Source: JBDKVA01 sp039679375 (GTDB taxonomy: Bacteria > Bacillota > Clostridia > Acetivibrionales > DTU013). From it: a stretch of 37,007 bases of DNA. The stretch lies in contig JBDKVA010000133.1 of the NCBI GenBank assembly GCA_039679375.1, forward strand, positions 1 through 37,007, read 5' to 3'. Within the stretch, counting starts at the first letter, position 1; each line of letters opens with the position of its first letter. The notes beneath the pieces are model-generated. The model had not been told where the DNA came from, made no database searches, and was given only the letters and a program-made list of their open reading frames with translations. Made by a program: the position numbers and the translations under genes. Positions 23,989 to 31,210 of the stretch are shown piece after piece.

Positions 23989-25815
23989 TTAAAAGAACAT
24001 ATTGTCTATATATTTATCGGTAAATTCTGCAGAAGCAGACAATTCAACATATTTTACCTTTTGTTTTAATTTTTCCGTAAATTTGAGCATTTCCAGGGAT
24101 AGAAGTCCTTCAGCCGCCCCGGTTCCGGAAGCGTTTCCAATGGCTTCGATTTTATTACCGAGCGTGCGGGGAAAGAGTCCGATCTTCACCGCGCTGCCGA
24201 TGTTAATACTGCTTCCGAACCCTCCGGCAAGATAAACCTTCTTTACTGCATCCGTCCCACAGCCTGAAAGCTTAATAAGCGTTTCAATACCTGCAGCGAT
24301 TGCCGCCTTGGCGTTTTGCAGCTCCCTTATGTCCTTTTGCGTAAGGAAGATCTGCACACCCGGGCCATCCCCGTTTTCCCGGCTTAGTATAAACGCCCTC
24401 ATCCCGTCAATAGTCGTCAGCCTGTCCTTGAAGCCATACCCGAGCTGTTCCGCCTCATCCTCATCCGCAAGCCTTCCGGTCTCGTCAATCAATCCGGCGT
24501 CAAGAAGGCGCGCAACAATATCAACGATCCCGGATCCGCAAATGCCGATCGGCGCAGCATTTCCTATAGTCGTGAATTGGAATTCCGGTCCCTCGCCTAC
24601 CGTATCGATGGCGCCTGTTACGCCGCCCACGCCGTTTCTGATATTGGCTCCTTCAAAAGCGGGTCCTGCTGCTGTAGAACAGGACAAAAGCCATTCTTTC
24701 CCTCCCAGCACGATCTCGCCATTCGTCCCGATATCCACCAGAAGCGATATGTCCTCGTCTTCATACATCCCGCTCGACAAAATCGCAGCCACCGTGTCTC
24801 CGCCGACATAAGCCGATACACAAGGGAAAGCCGCACCTATTCCATGCGTATTTATCGCAAGGCCGAGTGCCTTTGAATCAAAATACTGCAATTTCGTTGT
24901 TGAGGGGATAAAGGGCGCAACAGCCATATTCGCCGTTTCAAAGCCCAACAGAAAATGCAGCATGGTCGTATTTCCTGTAAATACAGCAGCGTAGATGTCA
25001 TCGTGAGTGATCCCGGCTTTAAGGGCGAGCTGGCTGATCAATCCGTTGATGCAGCCGACGACCAGTTCCTGCATCTCCTTCCGGTTTTCTGCAGACTGCA
25101 TCGTATGAGATATCCTGGCAATGACATCTGCTCCGAATTTCTTCTGTGGATTCAGCATGGAGCTTACAGCTATGCAATCACCGGTATTCAGATCATACAG
25201 ATATGCGGCGACTGTGGTCGTTCCTATGTCAAATGCAGTTCCAAACAGGCTTTTTGCAGTATTGCCCTTTTCTATTGCAATAAGCTTTTCATCCATACTG
25301 ACAACAGTTGCTTTGAATCCCGATGACCGAAAGAGCCCGGCAATATCCTGAAGCAGGGTGAAATCCGTGACCTCAAGCTGCTTCGCCAAAGCTGCCTCCA
25401 GCCTTTCAAAATCGGGTACCTGATCATCCAGCGCAGGTACTGCCAGCTCTACATATTGCTTTTTTATAATTGGGTCCAGCAATATATTGCGTTTTTTTCC
25501 TCCGGTTATAATGGATGCTTCTGCGTCAGTGCTTTCATCAAGGTATATATCGAGATCGGATGTGATGCGATTTCTGCAAGCCAGCCGGTATCCCCTCCTG
25601 ATTTTTTCCAATCCGAGAAGCCGTTTCTCGCTCTCGTCCATAGCAGTCTCGAGACCTGCAACCCTGACAGCACATTTGCCGCAGGTGCCTTTGCCTCCAC
25701 ATGGCGTTTCGAGAAAAACTTCATTGCTTCTTAAAAAGTCCAGCAGGTTGACGCCCTCATCCGTTTTTAATGCCGAAATTTGTTCTTTTTTATGTATCCG
25801 CACAGTATATTGCAT
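23989..25815 (-). CDS. Ferredoxin/ASKHA-domain corrinoid activator-like protein (RACo type)
   Basis: 608 residues. Residues 1-90 form a plant-type [2Fe-2S] ferredoxin domain with Cys39, Cys45, Cys48 and Cys80 (TPCGGKGTCGKCAVRV, RLACRNRI). The rest is the DUF4445/ASKHA activator with ATPase-fold motifs FDIGTTTVAAYLY, VDIGTNGEIV and GICGSGIVDI. RACo-type proteins use ATP to drive reductive reactivation of Co(II) corrinoid methyltransferase proteins. The gene lies 32 bases downstream of cobT in the same direction, with GGGGGAAG before the ATG, strongly linking it to corrinoids. No methyltransferase or corrinoid protein gene is in the window, so its partner is unknown. Confidence 0.88.
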   Translation of the reverse strand: MQYTVRIHKKEQISALKTDEGVNLLDFLRSNEVFLETPCGGKGTCGKCAVRVAGLETAMDESEKRLLGLEKIRRGYRLACRNRITSDLDIYLDESTDAEASIITGGKKRNILLDPIIKKQYVELAVPALDDQVPDFERLEAALAKQLEVTDFTLLQDIAGLFRSSGFKATVVSMDEKLIAIEKGNTAKSLFGTAFDIGTTTVAAYLYDLNTGDCIAVSSMLNPQKKFGADVIARISHTMQSAENRKEMQELVVGCINGLISQLALKAGITHDDIYAAVFTGNTTMLHFLLGFETANMAVAPFIPSTTKLQYFDSKALGLAINTHGIGAAFPCVSAYVGGDTVAAILSSGMYEDEDISLLVDIGTNGEIVLGGKEWLLSCSTAAGPAFEGANIRNGVGGVTGAIDTVGEGPEFQFTTIGNAAPIGICGSGIVDIVARLLDAGLIDETGRLADEDEAEQLGYGFKDRLTTIDGMRAFILSRENGDGPGVQIFLTQKDIRELQNAKAAIAAGIETLIKLSGCGTDAVKKVYLAGGFGSSINIGSAVKIGLFPRTLGNKIEAIGNASGTGAAEGLLSLEMLKFTEKLKQKVKYVELSASAEFTDKYIDNMFF

Positions 25816-25847
25816 AGTTTCTTCCCCCAGTTGTACTCTTTATCAGC

Positions 25848-26909
25848 TCAGATCCCCAGTGGCTTGTATTGCTCAATCCGGGCGTCGCCAAAGGTACCCA
25901 TGCCGTCGTATGCCGCAAACGCTGCATCAATAATATGGAACGCGACAGCAGCGCCTGTCCCTTCACCAAGGCGCATACCAAGCATCAGGAGCGGTTCAAG
26001 GCCTATTTCTCCAAGTACTGCTCTGCTTCCGGGTTCAGCCGACCCATGGGAGGCAATCAGATACTGCCTGATTTCAGGCTTCAGCTTGACTGCCGCCAAG
26101 GCTGCAACAGATGCAATGAATCCATCGATCAATATCGGGATCCTATTGGCAGCCGCGCCGATAAAACAGCCTGTCAGGCCTGCAATATCAAAGCCTCCCA
26201 GCTTCGACAATACGTCCAGAGGGTCAGAGGCGTCAGGTTTATTCACCTCAATGGCTCTTTTGATAACGTTAATTTTATTGCAAAGTCCTTCATCCGTCAG
26301 TCCGGACCCCCTCCCCACGAGTGTTTCAAGGGATTTCCCGGTAAATACGGCAGCCATGGCACTGCTGGTCGTTGTATTTCCGATGCCCATTTCACCGGTC
26401 CCAAGTAATTGAACTCCTTTTCGGCTGAGCTCATTGACAATTTCAATACCGGTCTCTATCCCTTTAATAGCTTCCTCCCTGGTCATAGCCGGGCCTTTCG
26501 CGATGTTCCACGTACCCCTTCTGATCTTCCTGTCAAGGATTCCGACACCCTCAAGCTTTGCATCGACTCCCACATCCACAACTACAATACCCGCCCCCGC
26601 ATGTGCGCTGAGGACGCAGACGCCGGTTATGCCGCGCGTAAAGTTCTGTGTGACGGCAGTCGTCACGGATTTTGGGCAGGAGCTTACCCCTTCTTCTACT
26701 ACCCCGTTATCTGCGCACATAATAATAATCGATTTTTTGTCTACAGAGGGGCGTGCATTCCCTGTGATACCGGCCACCTGCTTAACAATATCCTCCAGCC
26801 TTCCAAGGCTTCCAAGCGGCTTTGTCAGGCTGTCCAGCCTGATCTGCGCGGCAGACCGGGCCCCTTCATCCAATCCCCTTATTTTATCGAGCGTATCATA
26901 TAATAGCAT
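25848..26909 (-). CDS. cobT: Nicotinate-nucleotide:dimethylbenzimidazole phosphoribosyltransferase
   Basis: 353 residues, normal length. It makes alpha-ribazole phosphate (or an analogue from another lower-ligand base) for the cobalamin nucleotide loop. Motifs: SLTKPLGSLGRLE near residue 30, CADNGVVEEGVS, GTGEMGIGNTT in the middle, and the C-terminal RLGEGTGAA segment carrying the catalytic Glu. The ATG at 26909 is close to an AGAGAG site. It is the first gene of a cobT / ferredoxin-ASKHA unit; I saw no cobalamin riboswitch upstream. The organism may therefore activate or remodel corrinoids rather than make them de novo (inference). Confidence 0.93.
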   Translation of the reverse strand: MLLYDTLDKIRGLDEGARSAAQIRLDSLTKPLGSLGRLEDIVKQVAGITGNARPSVDKKSIIIMCADNGVVEEGVSSCPKSVTTAVTQNFTRGITGVCVLSAHAGAGIVVVDVGVDAKLEGVGILDRKIRRGTWNIAKGPAMTREEAIKGIETGIEIVNELSRKGVQLLGTGEMGIGNTTTSSAMAAVFTGKSLETLVGRGSGLTDEGLCNKINVIKRAIEVNKPDASDPLDVLSKLGGFDIAGLTGCFIGAAANRIPILIDGFIASVAALAAVKLKPEIRQYLIASHGSAEPGSRAVLGEIGLEPLLMLGMRLGEGTGAAVAFHIIDAAFAAYDGMGTFGDARIEQYKPLGI

Positions 26910-26953
26910 TTTATCTCTCTTTCCGTATTTTCATAAATTTGAATTCTAATGCA

Positions 26954-26992
26954 AGAAAAAAGCCTCTGCCATTATCGATAACAGCAGGGCTT
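26954..26992 (-). terminator. Intrinsic terminator of the 26998 zinc-ribbon gene
   Basis: On the minus strand AAGCC/CTGC pairs with GCAG/GGCTT (small bulge), around an inner TTATCGATAA palindrome, and is followed by TTTTTTC. It lies about 5 bases after the stop and before cobT. Confidence 0.75.
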
Positions 26993-26997
26993 ATCGT

Positions 26998-27393
26998 CTA
27001 TTCCTGATTCGGCTGAACCTCCGGCTTTTCCGGTTCCTCCTGCTTCCTGCCGCATTTATAGCAGTACTCCATATCGATATCCAGTTCTATTCCGCAGTTT
27101 GGGCAGGCCTTTACATTTCTCAATTCCAGTATTTTTCCGCGCATCTCATCGATGTTGGCTATGATTTCGTCTATCCTTATACAGTAATCCTGAAGTTTTT
27201 CACCTACGATCTTCCCTTGGGCATAATCCTCATATAGCTGTTTGCCCATATCGGTGTAAATTTTTCTGATCTTCTCCTCTTCCGTACTGATGCTCATATT
27301 CAGCCTGGTAACCTCAACGACACTTCCCGATTTCTTCGCTGCGGCTTTTGCCGTATCAGAAACCTTTCTCGTTATATTGTCAAGTACCGACAC
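26998..27393 (-). CDS. Coiled-coil protein with C-terminal zinc ribbon
   Basis: About 131 residues. The N-terminal half is charged and helical (KVSDTAKAAAKK, then STEEEKIRKIYTDMGKQLYEDY), consistent with a coiled coil. The C-terminal zinc ribbon has CPNCGIELD and YCYKCGRKQ, and the tail is Glu/Pro-rich. No membrane segment is visible. I start at GTG 27393 (MSVLDNITRKV), eight bases after GGAG; ATG 27399 lies too close to that site. Proteins of this build are common in Firmicutes without a known role. It has its own promoter (27437-27465) and terminator. Confidence 0.78.
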   Translation of the reverse strand: MSVLDNITRKVSDTAKAAAKKSGSVVEVTRLNMSISTEEEKIRKIYTDMGKQLYEDYAQGKIVGEKLQDYCIRIDEIIANIDEMRGKILELRNVKACPNCGIELDIDMEYCYKCGRKQEEPEKPEVQPNQE

Positions 27394-27436
27394 GTTCATC
27401 ACTCCCTTCCAGAGAATACACATTTACATTACTAAT

Positions 27437-27465
27437 ATATTATTCCACTCATGCTCTAAATACAA
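27437..27465 (-). promoter_or_regulatory. Promoter of the 27393 zinc-ribbon gene
   Basis: Minus strand: TTGTAT (27465-27460), 17 bases, TAATAT (27442-27437), about 45 bases before the GTG start. Between it and 27574 the spacer holds only a small GGCG/CGCC hairpin (27528-27539). Confidence 0.5.
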
Positions 27466-27573
27466 TACAAATTTTTGCTTTCGCTCCTGTCTCTGTAGCA
27501 GTTATTATGCTCAAAGTATAATATAATGGCGATAGCGCCGGTTTATTTTCCAACAACCATTTTGCCCTGTTTC

Positions 27574-27602
27574 TTGACTAATATTATTGTAAATAATATA
27601 AT
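27574..27602 (+). promoter_or_regulatory. Consensus promoter driving the hairpin array
   Basis: TTGACT (27574-27579), exactly 17 bases, TATAAT (27597-27602), the best SigA-type promoter in the window. The expected start near 27609 is a few bases before the first hairpin. Confidence 0.8.
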
Positions 27603-27608
27603 GATTGC

Positions 27609-27836
27609 AATGCAAAAAGTCGCATTCAAGCTAAAATGCGACTTTTCCCTGCAAATCAAAATACTCGTACTTGCAGGGAGCATTTCAGAATAGATACCTG
27701 TGGCTGAAATGCTTTTGTGCAATCCAGGATTTTGCAAATTACAGCATCTTTAAGCACCGATGATGCTGTAATTTATACAGCTTTAGGAACCTGATGCTGT
27801 ATGAAAAGCCATTTTGGTACTTAGATATGGCTTTTT
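27609..27836 (+). ncRNA. Array of six tandem hairpins, candidate structured RNA or gltX leader
   Basis: Six consecutive perfect stem-loops follow the promoter. Stems: AAAAGTCGCATT (27615-27646), CCCTGCAA (27647-27678), AGCATTTCAG (27679-27713), AAATTACAGCATC (27736-27774), ATACAGC (27775-27802), AAAAGCCAT (27804-27835). Several abut with no gap. Loops of hairpins 3-6 align: AATAGATACCTGTGG, TTTAAGCACCGAT, TTTAGGAACCTGAT, TTTGGTACTTAGAT. So the loops are similar while the stems differ but remain self-complementary. The last hairpin is followed by TTTTT, so it may terminate a ~228-base RNA; otherwise the array is the leader of gltX, 128 bases on. The right arm of hairpin 4 can also pair with the left arm of hairpin 5 (GCTGTA with TACAGC), allowing alternative folds. 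No T-box or known riboswitch motif was found. Confidence 0.65.
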
Positions 27837-27963
27837 GCTGCAAAATCTTATAATCAGAAGAAATAAATCCTGGGGAATAAATCCTCTCGGTTTACTAACA
27901 GTTTGAGTACGCGGAAATATAGTCAATTCTTAATATATAAGAACAGAAAGGAAGATTTTAAAC

Positions 27964-29424
27964 ATGGCCGGTGAAATAAGAACCAGATTCGCGCCCAGTC
28001 CGACAGGATACATGCATATCGGCAATTTGCGGACAGCCTTGTACGAATATCTCATTGCGAAAAAAAATGGCGGCAAGTTCATACTCAGGATCGAGGATAC
28101 GGACCAGGACCGTTACGTCGAGGGTGCTACCGATGTGATATATAAAACGCTCAAGATGGCCGGCCTGAAGCATGATGAAGGTCCCGACATCGGCGGACAA
28201 TACGGCCCGTACATACAAAGTGAACGCAAAGGCTCCTACCTGGAGTATGCGAAAAGGCTGGTCGAACTGGGCGGAGCATATTACTGCTTTTGTACCAGGG
28301 AACGTCTGGCTTCGCTGAAAGAGGAACATGAAAAAGCCGGACAGTCTTATAAATACGACAGACACTGCCTGAAGCTCAGCAAACAGGAAATAGAACAAAA
28401 GCTGGCAGCCGGGGAGCCCTTTGTCATCCGCCAGAAAATGCCGGATACAGGCAGCACCAGCTTTGAAGATGCCGTCTACGGCACGATAACCGTTGACAAC
28501 AGTGAGCTGGAGGATCAGGTGCTGATCAAGTCGGACGGACTTCCCACATACAATTTCGCCAATGTGGTAGATGACCATCTTATGAATATTTCGCATGTGG
28601 TCAGAGGGAATGAGTACCTTTCCTCCACGCCAAAGTACAACCTTCTTTATCAGGCATTCGGCTGGGAAATACCGACCTATGTCCACGTTTCGACGATCAT
28701 CAAACCGGACGGCCGCAAGATGTCCAAGAGATCGGGCGATCCTTCCTTTGAGGATCTTGTATCTCTGGGATATCTGGTGGACGCCATATTGAACTATGTT
28801 GCGCTACTGGGCTGGAGCCCGGGAACAATGCAGGAAATATTCACTCTTGAAGAACTGGAGCAAACCTTCGATATCAGCGGCATCAGCAAATCACCCGCTG
28901 TTTTTGACATCAATAAGCTGAACTGGATGAACGGAGAATATATCCGTAAAATGACACCCGAGGAATTCCACAAGGCCGCGACTCCATATTACAGCAAGGC
29001 GCTGGCCGGTTCAGGCATCGACACCTTCCGGATCAGCAAGCTGCTGCAGCCAAGGGTAGAGGTTTTGGCAAACATACCTGCCACCGTCGATTTCTTTGAG
29101 AAGCTGCCAGAATACGATATCTCGATGTATGAACACAAGAAAATGAAAACTAATCCTGATATTGCCCTTCAAAGTCTCAATGCCGCATTGCCGGTGCTGG
29201 AGGGTATTGCAGCCTGGGAGAACGACGTCCTGTACAGTGCGCTTATGGAACTGGTGCAGAGGCTTGGCATAAAGAACAGCCAGATGCTCTGGCCTATACG
29301 TACCGCACTCTCCGGCAAAGATGTCACTCCCGGCGGAGCGACGGAGCTGGCTGAGATTTTGGGCAAGGATGAGGCACTTAGAAGGATCCGGACCGGCATC
29401 GGGAAGCTGGAAGCCGGAAAATAA
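27964..29424 (+). CDS. gltX: Glutamate-tRNA ligase
   Basis: Class I synthetase that charges tRNA-Glu. Visible: N-terminal RFAPSPTGYMHIGN (HIGH motif as HIGN), Rossmann region with IEDTDQDRYVEG, the zinc-binding pattern YCFCTRERL with YKYDRHC, the KMSKRSG loop (DGRKMSKRSGD), and a C-terminal helical anticodon-binding region from about residue 330. 486 residues is typical. The ATG at 27964 follows AGAAAGGAAG. It is followed 76 bases later by glnS in the same direction. Its expression may come from the promoter at 27574 through the hairpin array; I found no convincing nearer promoter. Confidence 0.96.
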   Translation: MAGEIRTRFAPSPTGYMHIGNLRTALYEYLIAKKNGGKFILRIEDTDQDRYVEGATDVIYKTLKMAGLKHDEGPDIGGQYGPYIQSERKGSYLEYAKRLVELGGAYYCFCTRERLASLKEEHEKAGQSYKYDRHCLKLSKQEIEQKLAAGEPFVIRQKMPDTGSTSFEDAVYGTITVDNSELEDQVLIKSDGLPTYNFANVVDDHLMNISHVVRGNEYLSSTPKYNLLYQAFGWEIPTYVHVSTIIKPDGRKMSKRSGDPSFEDLVSLGYLVDAILNYVALLGWSPGTMQEIFTLEELEQTFDISGISKSPAVFDINKLNWMNGEYIRKMTPEEFHKAATPYYSKALAGSGIDTFRISKLLQPRVEVLANIPATVDFFEKLPEYDISMYEHKKMKTNPDIALQSLNAALPVLEGIAAWENDVLYSALMELVQRLGIKNSQMLWPIRTALSGKDVTPGGATELAEILGKDEALRRIRTGIGKLEAGK

Positions 29425-29500
29425 CATAAGTATACGGAATGGCAGTATTGATTAATAATAATCTAGTGCCGCTGAGCACAGCGAAAGGGACGTGTTTATT

Positions 29501-31210
29501 ATGTCAGATGAAGTATTGCGCAATCATGCATCGGATAGTGAGACTGCTGATACAGCCTCCAATTTCATATATGACTTTGTAAATGAAGATATATTGAGCG
29601 GAAGATTCGATAAGGATTCCATCGCCACCCGTTTCCCGCCCGAACCAAACGGATATCTCCATATAGGGCACGCAAAGGCCCTGCGCATTGACTTTTTGAC
29701 TGCCCAACGGTTCAACGGCCGCTGCAACCTGCGTTATGACGACACCAACCCGATTAAGGAAAACGAGGAGTATGCCGAATCCATGCAAAAGGATATAAAA
29801 TGGCTCGGTTTTCAATGGGATGGTTTGTATTATGCCTCAGATTATTTCGATACGATGTACGAATGTGCCGTAAGGCTCATCAAGAAAGGGCTTGCCTACG
29901 TCTGCGACTTAAGCGCCGACGAGATAAGGGAATACAGAGGCACCCTGACGGATCCTGGAAAGGAAAGCCCTTACCGGAACCGTTCCGTGGATGAAAACCT
30001 GGATCTGCTCGCAAGGATGAAGGCCGGTGAATTCGCCGAGGGTACAAGAGTACTTAGGGCGAAAATCGACATGGCTTCCCCCAATATCAATATGCGCGAT
30101 CCGGTGATCTACCGCATCATGCGTGTGGAGCACTACCGGATCGGCGACAAATGGCGCATATACCCCATGTATGACTTTGCACATCCTATTGAAGACAGTA
30201 TCGAAGGGATCACTCATTCATTATGCTCTCTTGAATATGAAGACCACAGACCGCTTTATGACTGGGTTGTGAACAATGTTGAGCTTGAAGGCAAGCCGCG
30301 TCAGATCGAGTTTGCGCGTTTGAATCTTGCCTATACCATGATGAGCAAAAGGAAACTGCTTCAGCTCGTCAACGAAGGAATCGTAGCAGGCTGGGACGAC
30401 CCCAGGATGCCAACGTTGTCCGGACTCAGGAGAAGAGGTTATACACCCTTTGCTGTCCGTGACTTTTGCGAAAGGATCGGCGTTGCCAAGACAAACAGCC
30501 TGGTTGATTACGCACTGCTCGAGCACTGCATCAGAGAGGATATGAACGCTGACGCTCCCAGGGTCATGGCTGTCCTCAGGCCTTTAAAGGTCATTCTGGA
30601 CAATTATCCAGAAGGCCGGGTGGAATGGTTTGATGTGGAAAACAATCCTGAATGCCCTGAAATGGGCGCCAGAAAAGTTCCCTTTTCACGTGAGCTTTAC
30701 ATTGAGCATGAGGATTTTATGGAGAATCCCCCAAATAAATTCTTCCGTCTGGCGCCGGGCCGTGAGGTCAGGCTTAAAAACGCCTACTTCATCAAATGTG
30801 AAAGCGTCGTAAAGGATTCCGCCGGTAATATTGCCGAACTGCATTGTACTTATGACGCCGATTCAAAAGGCGGTAATTCGCCGGACGGGCGCAAGGTAAA
30901 AGGTACGCTCCACTGGGTATCCGCAGCACACGCGCTGAATGCCGAAATCCGCCTGTACGACCATCTGTTTACCGTACCGGATCCGGGATCAGCCGAAGAC
31001 CTGCATTCCATTATCAGCCCGGATTCGCTTGAAGTATTGAAGGACAGCAAGGTTGAACCAAGTCTTGCCTCTACAAAACCGGGCGACCATTACCAGTTCC
31101 TGCGCACGGGCTATTTCTGCACCGATCCGGATTCAACGGCAGACAGCCTCGTATTCAACAGAACAGTAGGGCTCAAGGATTCCTGGGGCAAGGAAATGCA
31201 GAAGGGATGA
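29501..31210 (+). CDS. glnS: Glutamine-tRNA ligase
   Basis: Class I synthetase that charges tRNA-Gln directly. Motifs: RFPPEPNGYLHIGHAK (HIGH), LRYDDTNP, MYDFAHPIEDSIEGITHSLC, and the MSKRKL loop; two beta-barrel anticodon domains follow (from about residue 340: PLKVILDNYP, VPFSRELYIE). I use ATG 29501 (MSDEVLRNH), 10 bases after GAAAGGGA; GTG 29492 would add three residues and abut that site. About 569 residues. The gene sits directly after gltX. Many Clostridia instead form Gln-tRNA by transamidation, so a GlnRS is worth noting and may be acquired (family knowledge). Confidence 0.95.
   Translation: MSDEVLRNHASDSETADTASNFIYDFVNEDILSGRFDKDSIATRFPPEPNGYLHIGHAKALRIDFLTAQRFNGRCNLRYDDTNPIKENEEYAESMQKDIKWLGFQWDGLYYASDYFDTMYECAVRLIKKGLAYVCDLSADEIREYRGTLTDPGKESPYRNRSVDENLDLLARMKAGEFAEGTRVLRAKIDMASPNINMRDPVIYRIMRVEHYRIGDKWRIYPMYDFAHPIEDSIEGITHSLCSLEYEDHRPLYDWVVNNVELEGKPRQIEFARLNLAYTMMSKRKLLQLVNEGIVAGWDDPRMPTLSGLRRRGYTPFAVRDFCERIGVAKTNSLVDYALLEHCIREDMNADAPRVMAVLRPLKVILDNYPEGRVEWFDVENNPECPEMGARKVPFSRELYIEHEDFMENPPNKFFRLAPGREVRLKNAYFIKCESVVKDSAGNIAELHCTYDADSKGGNSPDGRKVKGTLHWVSAAHALNAEIRLYDHLFTVPDPGSAEDLHSIISPDSLEVLKDSKVEPSLASTKPGDHYQFLRTGYFCTDPDSTADSLVFNRTVGLKDSWGKEMQKG

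Noticed and set aside
26910..26953. Cobalamin riboswitch before cobT
   Set aside because: The spacer is too short and has no B12-box; it only holds the upstream gene's terminator.
27543..27737. 64-codon minus-strand frame in the gltX upstream region
   Set aside because: It overlaps the promoter and hairpin array; its apparent coding potential is explained by the inverted repeats.
27609..27836. Hairpin array as a CRISPR array or TRAP target
   Set aside because: The units are not identical repeats with unique spacers, and NAG triplets are tens of bases apart rather than 2-3, so neither fits.
27840..27963. T-box leader for gltX
   Set aside because: I found no AGGGTGGNACCGCG-type sequence and no antiterminator arrangement.
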